Below, piece after piece: positions 19,801-25,560 of a DNA stretch of 61,861 nucleotides (position 1 is the first letter of the stretch; every line of letters begins with the position of its first letter). Location: positions 1 to 61,861 of the forward strand of contig CAZXYS010000026.1 of the NCBI GenBank assembly GCA_964645005.1, given 5' to 3'. Under the pieces are notes generated by a model. The model made no database searches. It was not told the origin of the DNA and saw only the letters and a program-made list of their open reading frames with translations. This stretch comes from CAZXYS01 sp964645005 (GTDB lineage Bacteria; Bacteroidota; Ignavibacteria; Kapaibacteriales; UBA2268). The position numbers were made by a program, and so were the translations under genes.

Positions 19801-20636
19801 ACATCTTTGATCTTTATGGGTTTATTATCTCTTTCCGCTACCACGCTCAGCTCCAGGTCTTCCTTCTTTTCAACATAACCCAGACCCCTTACAAAATATT
19901 CGGCTTCATTGTATTCGATGGTTCTGGCGCCGACATCAATATTCGAATTTTTAACGGCGCGTATCACCTGGTTGATAGTTACATCGTGTCCCTTCATAGC
20001 CACCGGATCAAGGTCAATCTGGTATTCCTTGACATAGCCGCCTATGGAAGCCACTTCTGAGACACCCTGCGCGGATGACAGTGCATATTTGACGTAGAAA
20101 TCCTGGATCGACCGCAGTTCATCGAGGTCCCAACCGCCTGTCGGGTTACCGTCCTTATCGCGCCCTTCCAGAGTGTACCAGAATATCTGCCCGAGCGCCG
20201 TAGCGTCTGGTCCGAGAGCAGGCTGCACGCCGTCCGGCAGCGTCCCCGAGGGCAGCGAATTGAGCTTCTCAAGTATCCGCGAGCGGCTCCAGTAAAATTC
20301 CACATCCTCTTCAAAAATTATGTAAATACTGGAAAAGCCGAACATCGAAGAACTTCGGATGTCTTTAACGCCCGGAATGCCCAGCAGGGCGGTCGTTAGG
20401 GGGTAGGTGATCTGATCTTCCACATCCTGCGGCGAGCGCCCAGACCACTTCGTGAAGACTATCTGCTGGTTTTCGCCGATGTTGGGAATTGCGTCTACCG
20501 GCACCGGATCGCGCGGCAGCACGTTAATATCCCACGTAAACGGCGCCGTCACAATTCCCCAGCCGACGAACAACAGCAAAAGCAGCATCGTTACAAGTTT
20601 GTTCTCAAGGAAAAATTTTATTAATTTATTTAGCAT
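16893..20636 (-). CDS. cusA: CusA/CzcA-family heavy-metal RND efflux pump
   Basis: This inner-membrane proton-driven pump is the core of the efflux complex. The N-terminus LLLLLLFVGWG, the pore-domain GRSPQDVEDQITYPL, and the proton-relay helix IAIAIGTMIDMGIVLSEN (with its Asp) are classic HME-RND features. At 1247 residues it is about 200 longer than E. coli CusA. The extra length is mainly a cluster of additional hydrophobic helices (about residues 535-640) before the second periplasmic half, plus an insertion near GQDWFLNFS. Of three Met residues known to relay Cu/Ag in CusA, two appear kept (LLMPTS, VMLQTG) and the third aligns with Lys (VGGIKLS). Specificity is therefore uncertain. Confidence 0.92.
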   Translation of the reverse strand: MLNKLIKFFLENKLVTMLLLLLFVGWGIVTAPFTWDINVLPRDPVPVDAIPNIGENQQIVFTKWSGRSPQDVEDQITYPLTTALLGIPGVKDIRSSSMFGFSSIYIIFEEDVEFYWSRSRILEKLNSLPSGTLPDGVQPALGPDATALGQIFWYTLEGRDKDGNPTGGWDLDELRSIQDFYVKYALSSAQGVSEVASIGGYVKEYQIDLDPVAMKGHDVTINQVIRAVKNSNIDVGARTIEYNEAEYFVRGLGYVEKKEDLELSVVAERDNKPIKIKDVAHVKLGPAERRGALDKAGAEAVGGVVVARYGSNPLEVINNVKAQIDKISSGLPSKELSDGTTSKLTIVPFYDRTELIKETIGTLEEALTLEILITILVIIIMVVNLRASLLISSLLPIAVLMSFIAMKVFGVAANIVALSGIAIAIGTMIDMGIVLSENMIRHLRMAPPEKSKLTVIYEATTEVASAVVTAVATTIISFLPVFTMEAAEGKLFRPLAFTKTFALISAIIVAVVIIPALSHWVLPFLVRKKNLKYLLNSLLIALGVLTFFYSVWGGVLLTAIGINNLLGAIFESRKSLFVNLNIIISVLAVSYLLSIEWLPLGPSAGYVINFIFVAVIIGAVLGSFKIFIKYYPQMLEWALRHKLITLSIPTVITIMGVVIWMGFNTVFGFVSKGFDLVGVKIRTTTVWSSLAHTFPGISKEFMPALDEGSFLLMPTSMPHSGIEKNKEILRRLDMATTAIPEVKSVVGKLGRVESALDPAPISMFENVINYKSEYKTDENGRRIRFAVDDQGNYLRDSTGALIPDENGKFYRQWRDHIKSPDDIWEEIVKATKIPGVTSAPKLQPIQTRLVMLQTGMRAPIGIKVFGNSLEQIENFGLKLEEILKEVPSVKKEAVYADRIVGKPYLEIDINRRKISRYGLNINDVQKVIETAVGGIKLSTTVEGRERYPIRARYARELRNKPDMIGDILIPASGGAQIPLKELASIEYVSGPQNIKSENTFLVGYVTLDKRDGYSEIDVVNAAKNHIDQKIESGELEVPKGISYKFAGNYQNQVRAEKRLAIVIPISLVIIFLILYFQFNSVSTTMMIFSGIALAFAGGFILIWFYGQDWFLNFSLFGNNLRHLFNIHTVNLSVAVWVGFLALFGIATDNGVVIATYLKQTFEKNKPEDIKQVRDAVMEAGIKRVRPCLMTTATTILALLPVLTSTGRGSDIMIPMAIPAVGGMMVALITLFLVPVLYSSWEERGFRK

Positions 20637-20987
20637 GTCTTATCCGTTACCTTTTTGATCTATTTTTTATTCAACCTAGTTCTGTTGTTAATATTTAACC
20701 TGAATTTCTCTTTAGTGAAAAACAATTATCTGCAACAGCAAGCTTTAGCTTGCTGCAAAATCATAGTTTTTCAACTCCCTTTTCAGCTCCCTTTTCAGAG
20801 CCCTTGCAAAGCGCTAAAGCGCTTTGTTGCGTACGCTTAAAAAAATAAATGCTTCCTAATGAATTTGCCGGGTTTAACTTTCTTGAAAATGTCATTTTAA
20901 CCAATCCCTTCCTACATTCCCATAAAATTACCTTTATATTTACGGGAAATTTAGTTAACGTAATTTTAATATTACCATAAACTTACA
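20637..20987. other. Gene-free region upstream of cusA-like gene
   Basis: This 351-nt AT-rich gap between the Met/His-rich lipoprotein gene and the pump gene contains no ORF of interest. Its main content is the paired-hairpin element at 20731-20838. It probably carries the leader of the cusA transcript. Confidence 0.5.
20731..20838 (+). repeat. BIME-like pair of palindromes (A then B)
   Basis: Hairpin A has arms CAGCAAGCT (20736-20744) and AGCTTGCTG (20747-20755) around TT. Hairpin B has arms CAAAGCGCT (20807-20815) and AGCGCTTTG (20818-20826) around AA. The same A-B pair in the same relative order occurs at 33672-34020, 36960-37122 and, inverted, 51311-51405. Confidence 0.85.
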
Positions 20988-21479
20988 TCAATGCTCGTGC
21001 ATGTGTCCTTCGTCATGCATCTCTTCCTCATGCATGCCTTCTTGCTCATTCATCATTTCCATGCCCTGCATCATTGCATCTTTATCCATATATCCTTTGT
21101 CGTTCATTTTCCGCATCATCATTTCCATCATACTGCTGTGATTCATCATCATATTCGTAAATTTTTCACAGGTTGCCGGATCTTCTTCACAGACCCGAGA
21201 CATATCATCAATCATCCTCTTCATGTTACCTTCTTTCATCATAGTCTCCATCATCCCCTCATGATGAATTATCATCTTCCTGCCATGGTCATCCTGCATG
21301 ACAACCTCCATAAAGTCCATCATATAATTATGATTCTCGGCAATCTGCTTGAACAATTCCTTTCGCCCCTGCTTATCCTGCAGGAACTTTTCCGTATTAC
21401 CGCTGTTACAGGAAAAAGCAAATAACATCATCCCGCTTAAGATAGCTGCGGACATTGCTGTTTTCATAAATTTTTTCAT
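20988..21479 (-). CDS. Met/His-rich lipoprotein, putative metal-binding
   Basis: The ATG at 21479 is chosen because AAGGAG lies 6 nt upstream; a TTG two codons earlier is less likely. The protein starts with a lipoprotein signal (lipobox FAFSC, C24). The 163 residues contain 35 methionines, in clusters such as MMNHSSMMEMMM, and a His/Glu-rich tail (MHDEGHMHEH). This composition suits Cu(I)/Ag(I) binding in the periplasm, and the gene lies just upstream of the efflux pump on the same strand. I propose a metal buffer or chaperone. No named family is recognised. Confidence 0.7.
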   Translation of the reverse strand: MKKFMKTAMSAAILSGMMLFAFSCNSGNTEKFLQDKQGRKELFKQIAENHNYMMDFMEVVMQDDHGRKMIIHHEGMMETMMKEGNMKRMIDDMSRVCEEDPATCEKFTNMMMNHSSMMEMMMRKMNDKGYMDKDAMMQGMEMMNEQEGMHEEEMHDEGHMHEH

Positions 21480-21607
21480 AAACAACTCCTTATTAATTAT
21501 TGAAAATATTACAAGTTAATAAATTTAAACAAAGACTGCCATCAATTTTTAATAATATTAATATCTTGGTTATTTATTCCCTTCAATTTTAGATAGTTGT
21601 TTTTCAA

Positions 21608-22117
21608 TCAATTAGTTCTCAAAATCCCCAGCAGATCCTTCTCCCATGTCTCCTCGGGATACTCGACTATCCTGCCGATTTCCTCGCCATTTTCCAGCAC
21701 CACAAGTGTCGGCACCCGCTTCAGGTTATATTTCTCATTCATCCCCGAAGGACATCTCTTCTCCCGATCCACAGCATATATTGGACATTCTTCTTCGCTC
21801 ATGCCAATTTCATCCATCACTTTCATAATCTTCGGTACTTCCGAGCGGCTGTCCGGGCACCACGAGCCCGCCAATATCAGCATACTGTAATTGCCGCCGT
21901 CCATAATTTCTCGTATCTCAGTTATCATGGCTTCATCCGGCTTATAGCTGTTCATGCCGCCTCCGGCTTTCTTAATCCACTCATCGTGTGTTACCTGCCC
22001 GTACAGGTAGTCATCATTCTTATTGCCATTAGGCGTTGAACAAGCGGTTATAATCATCATCATTCCCAATATCAAAGCCAGCAGGTTAACGCTCAATTTA
22101 ATTTGTGACAAATTCAT
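21608..22117 (-). CDS. Thioredoxin-fold lipoprotein with single-Cys WCPDS site
   Basis: A lipoprotein signal (lipobox ITAC, C26) precedes a thioredoxin fold: ILAGSWCPDS (W86, C87) and the cis-Pro loop RVPTLVV. The usual CXXC is CPDS here, so only one active-site Cys remains. Two other Cys residues (EECPIY, KRCPSG) could assist. A role as a simple disulfide oxidase is unlikely; metal transfer or reduction of one partner is more plausible. AGGAG lies upstream of the ATG. It sits in the metal cluster, 15 nt after the Cys-rich 82-residue gene, and is probably co-transcribed with it. Confidence 0.8.
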   Translation of the reverse strand: MNLSQIKLSVNLLALILGMMMIITACSTPNGNKNDDYLYGQVTHDEWIKKAGGGMNSYKPDEAMITEIREIMDGGNYSMLILAGSWCPDSRSEVPKIMKVMDEIGMSEEECPIYAVDREKRCPSGMNEKYNLKRVPTLVVLENGEEIGRIVEYPEETWEKDLLGILRTN

Positions 22118-22132
22118 AAAATTCTCCTCAGA

Positions 22133-22381
22133 TTAATCTTTTGAACTTCTTTCATACTCATGAAGTATATTTTTTATCGGGCATTCGCAAAAGTAGATCA
22201 TGCCATATCTTTTCGCGAACTTGCAATGTTCCGGATCGGGCTCCTTACATTCCAGGAAATCGCTCAAAATCAGCTTTTTCGCTTTGCAGCTATAGTTCGG
22301 ATCGTCCAGACATTTGAAGTCCTTCGTGCAGCCTGTGATCCTCCTCAGTGTTTCGAGTCTTTTGTCAAATTGATCACTCAT
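22133..22381 (-). CDS. Small Cys-rich cytosolic protein
   Basis: This 82-residue protein has no signal peptide. Seven cysteines lie at about 18, 24, 32, 45, 53, 65 and 67, including a CEC motif near the end. I do not recognise a named family. The Cys pattern suggests metal or cluster binding in the cytoplasm. Its position between the HMA-domain gene and the thioredoxin-like lipoprotein gene implies a role in metal sensing or storage. No DNA-binding helix-turn-helix is apparent, so it is not obviously the missing regulator. Confidence 0.65.
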   Translation of the reverse strand: MSDQFDKRLETLRRITGCTKDFKCLDDPNYSCKAKKLILSDFLECKEPDPEHCKFAKRYGMIYFCECPIKNILHEYERSSKD

Positions 22382-22433
22382 GATAATCTCTTAGTAGTTT
22401 GTTTATATAATCAGTGCAGAGGTTGACTCTCTT

Positions 22434-22478
22434 AAAATCCCCCTCATTGAGGGGTGGCACGCCGAAGGCGTGACAGGG
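22434..22478. repeat. Short hairpins downstream of HMA-domain gene
   Basis: CCCCCTCATTGAGGGG pairs with itself and is followed by the hairpin CACGCC-GAA-GGCGTG. These lie in the 181-nt gap between two cluster genes. They may be degenerate members of the C/G-rich palindrome family and could slow or end transcription. Confidence 0.4.
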
Positions 22479-22562
22479 CGGATACTCAATTCTATGACAA
22501 GAATTACATTGCACCATGAGATTCAACCATATTTTAGCCAACCTCCACACAATTAATTTCCT

Positions 22563-22907
22563 TTACTCTTTCCTGCAGCATTTCATCAGCTTGCTGCGGG
22601 CTTCCTTATTGGCTTTCACGTTGTCGGCGTCGTAACCGGTCATGGAAATCGCTTCGCGAATCTCGTCAACGTCAATCTTCGCCGGATCATATTCGACTGT
22701 GGCAAGATCCTTCTTCGGCTCTACCTTAATATCGATAATGCCGTCCTTATCTTTCACACCGCCCTCGATATTTTTCTTACACATACCGCAGACAGCGTTA
22801 GTCTCGATCTCAACAGTTTTCGAATCGCCCGCATAGGCAAAATTAGACATGACAAAAATGCCAAGCGCCAGAACAAACATTGCTTTCGTGGATGTTAGTG
22901 CTTTCAT
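22563..22907 (-). CDS. Periplasmic HMA-domain metal-binding protein
   Basis: A signal peptide (1-26, ending FAYA) precedes one heavy-metal-associated domain. The usual GMTCxxC loop reads VCGMCKKN (C40, C43), a MerP/CopZ-type soft-metal site. The domain ends with the typical VEYDPAKIDVDEIREAI and GYDA elements. The C-terminus adds MKCCRKE, a second possible thiol site. It probably carries Cu(I) or a similar ion in the periplasm and passes it to the efflux adaptor. AGGAG precedes the ATG. Confidence 0.85.
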   Translation of the reverse strand: MKALTSTKAMFVLALGIFVMSNFAYAGDSKTVEIETNAVCGMCKKNIEGGVKDKDGIIDIKVEPKKDLATVEYDPAKIDVDEIREAISMTGYDADNVKANKEARSKLMKCCRKE

Positions 22908-23165
22908 GATACAACTCCTATATTAGTTTTAAAATACTGTTAAATTATTCGAATTACTTCGAAACGTAAATTGTTTGTTTTCAAGAGATAAAAAGGGAAC
23001 TGTATCAATGAATGAGCAAGATGTATTCGGTTATCAATTTAAATTAAAGGTATGGTAATATACACTTTTAATTTAATATACTTTAATTAACCGAAAGAAT
23101 AAATTCACATTGTCAAATAAATCTATTTTGATTTACTCATTCACTGATGTAAAGGTTAGTGTGAT

Positions 23166-23693
23166 TCAGGCAATCATTTGCCCAATGAAGTGCAGAAAGT
23201 CAGGGTCGTATGGTTTCGGGACAATTTCTCGCAGTTGTCTCTCTTCCGACCTCTGACTTTTAAGGTTAGTCTGTAATTTTGAATGATCAAAGCCGGTGAC
23301 ATAGGCCACTTCAAGCTTCAGCATCTCGATTATCTTATTAATTTCGATATCCATATCGGACTTAAGGTAATCGGTAGTCTCGAAGCAGCAATCATCGGCA
23401 ATTTGGGTGTTTTCGGCATGATTCTTTTGTGGCGTATCGTCAGAGCGGCAGTTAGATTCATTTTCCGGCTGCTTTTCTACATGACATGCAGCCGCTTCCA
23501 TATCATTATCCTGGCATGTGGAACACTCATCATCTGCGGGATGCGCGGGATTCCCCTTCCCATCGAGGATCAGGGAAACATCCGCAGCCTGCTTTTCGCG
23601 GCAGAAATGCGAGCCAATATTGATCCCTGTGAAGGAAGCAACAACGCTAACCAGTACTACAACTGTCAATATTTTATTAAGAAATCCTGCCAT
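23166..23693 (-). CDS. HYC_CC_PP-type periplasmic protein of metal loci
   Basis: This 175-residue exported protein has a signal anchor (about 5-25) then HFC at 29-31, a Cys-rich acidic middle, a CC pair at 102-103, a short helix and a C-terminal VPKPYDPDFLHF segment. The order His-x-Cys, Cys-Cys, Pro-rich end is what I recall of the Bacteroidetes HYC_CC_PP family, which is linked to heavy-metal genes. It is the first gene of the minus-strand metal cluster, so the promoter should lie in 23694-23760. Molecular function is unknown; metal binding through Cys and His is likely. Confidence 0.7.
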   Translation of the reverse strand: MAGFLNKILTVVVLVSVVASFTGINIGSHFCREKQAADVSLILDGKGNPAHPADDECSTCQDNDMEAAACHVEKQPENESNCRSDDTPQKNHAENTQIADDCCFETTDYLKSDMDIEINKIIEMLKLEVAYVTGFDHSKLQTNLKSQRSEERQLREIVPKPYDPDFLHFIGQMIA

Positions 23694-23788
23694 TTAAAAA
23701 TATTAATAATTTAGTTTAAATTACAAAACTAATAACGATTGTATATTTATAATATTTGGGCATTATATAAAAGCTCTAATAAAAAAAA

Positions 23789-23839
23789 ATGTCATTCCTG
23801 TGAATGTCTTTAGATCCTGCTTTAGCAGGGCAGGAATCC
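23789..23839 (-). repeat. Structured ~50-bp dispersed repeat, copy 3
   Basis: This is an inverted copy of the element at 1632-1681 and 15486-15533. Outer arms ATTCCTG/CAGGAAT and inner arms CCTGCT/AGCAGG are all kept. Confidence 0.8.
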
Positions 23840-23888
23840 ATTCCCCATTATCAAAGGGGGATACAGGGTGTTGTGACAATTCTTCACT

Positions 23889-23921
23889 CGTAATTCTTAA
23901 TTCATAATTCGTAATTGAATA
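23889..23921. repeat. 7-nt phased array, AATT type
   Basis: Consecutive heptads are CGTAATT, CTTAATT, CATAATT and CGTAATT. The sequence differs from the GGTTAAA-type heptads but the period is the same. Confidence 0.65.
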
Positions 23922-23968
23922 AACCCTGCTCTCGTATATTTTCCGAAAAGCTGAACTTTGGTTTATTG

Positions 23969-24010
23969 ATCACATAAATCAGATAAATCATCGAAATCAG
24001 CGGTTAAAAC
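23969..24010. repeat. 9-nt phased array, AAATCA type, copy 1
   Basis: Three consecutive nonamers, AAATCAGAT, AAATCATCG and AAATCAGCG, lead into GGTTAAAAC. A related block with the same period and a similar flank follows at 24051-24090. Confidence 0.65.
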
Positions 24011-24050
24011 TTCGCACTCTTTTAACGCCCAGCTGACTAAGTTGCACTTT

Positions 24051-24090
24051 GGCTTCTTAATCATAGTAAATCAATCAAGTCACCGGTTTA
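24051..24090. repeat. 9-nt phased array, AAATCA type, copy 2
   Basis: Nonamers AATCATAGT, AAATCAATC and AAGTCACCG end in GGTTTA. The preceding ACTTTGGCTTCTT resembles ACTTTGGTTTATT ahead of the first block, so a longer composite unit may have been duplicated. Confidence 0.6.
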
Positions 24091-24118
24091 CTTTGCGTTC
24101 TTAGCGCTCTTTGCGTGA
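24091..24118. repeat. 9-nt phased array, TTTGCG type, copy 1
   Basis: Nonamers CTTTGCGTT, CTTAGCGCT and CTTTGCGTG are in strict phase. Related blocks lie at 24184-24212, 39862-39890 (inverted) and 61817-61845. Confidence 0.7.
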
Positions 24119-24183
24119 TATTCTCTTAATCCCAGACCAATTCAACTTACAAAATAATGATAACAATCAAATTAATTTTTTTT

Positions 24184-24212
24184 CTATGCGACCTTAGCGT
24201 TCTTTGCGTGAA
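24184..24212. repeat. 9-nt phased array, TTTGCG type, copy 2
   Basis: TGCGACCTT, AGCGTTCTT and TGCGTGAAA repeat with a 9-nt period, matching the block about 90 nt upstream with drift. Confidence 0.65.
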
Positions 24213-24225
24213 AAAATTCTTAAAT

Positions 24226-24260
24226 TTAGCCATTAGCCTTTTACCTTTAACCGTTTTCCA
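24226..24260 (-). repeat. 7-nt phased tandem repeat
   Basis: On the minus strand the heptads are GGAAAAC, GGTTAAA, GGTAAAA, GGCTAAT and GGCTAAA. This is one of the clearest members of the GG-phased heptad family. Confidence 0.75.
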
Positions 24261-24280
24261 AAACCGCACATTTTTTATAC

Positions 24281-24335
24281 TATCCAAAAACCATCCAAAT
24301 ATTATCTCAAAACCATCTCAGGATAATTTCCGGAC
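24281..24335. repeat. 11-nt phased array
   Basis: Consecutive 11-mers are TATCCAAAAAC, CATCCAAATAT, TATCTCAAAAC and CATCTCAGGAT. The ATC core repeats every 11 nt. This period is seen only here in the window. Confidence 0.6.
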
Positions 24336-24429
24336 AGTTTCCTTGTTGTTACATTCCTCTCTTATTATCTTGCAGCCAAAAAACACAAAACGAAGGAAAA
24401 ATCATGACAAAAACAACAATCCTCATCAA

Positions 24430-24449
24430 CCCAGCGGTTTACCGCTGGG
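24430..24449. repeat. Perfect hairpin, CCCAGCGGT arms
   Basis: Arms CCCAGCGGT (24430-24438) and ACCGCTGGG (24441-24449) flank a TT centre. The arm length and centre match hairpins A and B, but the arm sequence is unrelated. Confidence 0.8.
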
Positions 24450-24484
24450 CAGTACAATGGGTCGTTTCCGTGAAAGCTTTGCAA

Positions 24485-24504
24485 CAGCGAGCTTCAGCTC
24501 GCTG
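24485..24504. repeat. Perfect hairpin, CAGCGAGCT arms
   Basis: Arms CAGCGAGCT and AGCTCGCTG flank a TC centre. It is a variant of hairpin A (arms CAGCAAGCT) in which the changed positions are compensated in the other arm. Confidence 0.8.
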
Positions 24505-24562
24505 CAACTCTATTGAAGCATGGTCAGTTTTTCAATTAAAAACTAAAAAATTTAAAATCCTT

Positions 24563-24600
24563 ATAACCCGCAGCCTGCAGCCAGTAACCTGCAGCCTATC
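24563..24600 (-). repeat. 7-nt phased tandem repeat, G/C-rich variant
   Basis: Minus-strand heptads are GGCTGCA, GGTTACT, GGCTGCA, GGCTGCG and GGTTATA. The array contains two CTGCAG sites, the predicted target of the restriction system at 11.2-13.6 kb. Confidence 0.7.
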
Positions 24601-24763
24601 TAACCACCGTCAACGTTCTAAGGAACACCTCCCACCTCGTCTGCAAGACCAGATTATAAACACCGGACGGCAGCTCGCCCAGATTCCAAGTAATAATCTT
24701 TTCAGACGAGCTATCCTGCTGCCACCTATATTCTCTTAGCTTTCTGCCCTGCAAAAGCAGGAT
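24596..24763 (-). pseudogene. Remnant of a T9SS cargo gene (C-terminal sorting domain only)
   Basis: Read leftward from about 24748 to the TAG at 24598-24596, one frame gives GRKLREYRWQQDSSSEKI, then ITWNLGELPSGVYNLVLQT and a final RTLTVVR. That is the terminal half of a type A T9SS sorting domain, including the hallmark LPSGVY strand. Upstream the frame runs into the structured dispersed repeat (24741-24788) and meets a TAG at about 24763, so signal peptide, passenger domain and the first sorting-domain strands are missing. It is therefore a broken 3' end, replaced or cut at the repeat. Detection rests on translation of a short region, but the match to the domain pattern is strong. Confidence 0.7.
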
Positions 24764-24788
24764 CTAAAGACATTCACAGGAATGACGC
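24741..24788 (+). repeat. Structured ~50-bp dispersed repeat, degenerate copy 4
   Basis: CCCTGCAAAAGCAGG and the right arm CAGGAAT remain, but the left outer arm reads CTTTCTG, merging with the reading frame of the sorting-domain remnant. The junction marks where the cargo gene was truncated. Confidence 0.65.
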
Positions 24789-24807
24789 ATAAATTAACAC
24801 ATCACTC

Positions 24808-25560
24808 TTACTTCTCTTTCTTCGAGAGGTTCGCGCGAAGGTATTCGTTGTTCATCTGGGCGATTGTGCCGACAGAGATCTCCTTCGGGCAAACCGCCTC
24901 GCACTCGTAAAAGTTGGTGCAGGCGCCGAAGCCTTCCTCGTCCATAGTGTTAACCATGGCGAGGGCGCGTTTCTTGCGTTCGGCTCTGCCCTGAGGCAGA
25001 CGCGCCATGTGGCTTACCTTCGCCGCAGTGAAAAGCATTGCCGCGCCGTTGGGACATGCCGCAACACAGGCGCCGCAGCCTATGCACGCCGCTGCGTCCA
25101 TTGCCTTGTCCGCACGCTCTTTCGGAACAGGAATATCGTTGGCGTCCGGTGCCGAACCGGTGTTCACGGATACGAAGCCTCCCGCCTGGATTATCCTGTC
25201 GAATGCGGTGCGATCAACGACCAAATCCTTTATGATTGGAAATGCCTTCGAGCGGAATGGCTCTATGTATAATGTATCGCCGTCGTTGAATTTTCGCATG
25301 TGTAACTGACAGACGGTAGTCGCCGGTTCGGGACCGTGCGCTCTGCCGTTTATAGTCAGTGAGCAGGCTCCGCAAATGCCCTCGCGGCAGTCGTGATCGA
25401 ATGCAACAGGTTCTTTGCCCTCGTGAATGAGCTGCTCGTTGAGTATGTCGAGCATCTCAAGGAAGGACATGTCTTCTTCGACATTGTCGAGATCGTATTT
25501 TACGAAGCCGCCTTTTTCCTGTGGTCCTTTCTGTCTCCAGACAAATAATGTTAGTTTCAT
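24808..25560 (-). CDS. sdhB: Succinate dehydrogenase/fumarate reductase iron-sulfur subunit
   Basis: This subunit transfers electrons from the flavoprotein to the cytochrome b subunit. The N-terminal ferredoxin domain has the [2Fe-2S] ligands in CREGICGACSL and the later VCQLH. The C-terminal domain has CIGCGACVAACPNGA and CEAVCPKEIS, which hold the [4Fe-4S] and [3Fe-4S] clusters. At 250 residues it matches the Bacteroidetes type. Its ATG overlaps the flavoprotein TAA by 1 nt (TAATG), so the two are coupled. It is the last gene of the sdhCAB operon. Confidence 0.95.
   Translation of the reverse strand: MKLTLFVWRQKGPQEKGGFVKYDLDNVEEDMSFLEMLDILNEQLIHEGKEPVAFDHDCREGICGACSLTINGRAHGPEPATTVCQLHMRKFNDGDTLYIEPFRSKAFPIIKDLVVDRTAFDRIIQAGGFVSVNTGSAPDANDIPVPKERADKAMDAAACIGCGACVAACPNGAAMLFTAAKVSHMARLPQGRAERKKRALAMVNTMDEEGFGACTNFYECEAVCPKEISVGTIAQMNNEYLRANLSKKEK

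Larger units (their letters stand above)
23694..24595. other. Gene-free repeat nest
   Basis: No supported gene lies in this 900-nt stretch. It holds at least nine distinct short repeat blocks, listed separately: one structured repeat, several 7-nt and 9-nt phased arrays, an 11-nt phased array and two perfect hairpins. Only the first ~70 nt, which should hold the promoter of the metal cluster, look like ordinary AT-rich upstream DNA. Confidence 0.75.

Noticed and set aside
23880..24340. CRISPR array.
   Set aside because: Repeats have 7-11 nt periods with no 25-40 nt identical direct repeats separated by unique spacers, and no cas genes are present.
24404..24739. A 111-codon frame starting MTKTTILINPAVYRW in the repeat nest.
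   Set aside because: Its sequence is made of palindromes and a 7-nt array read as codons, and the other strand there encodes a sorting-domain remnant. No coding signal remains.
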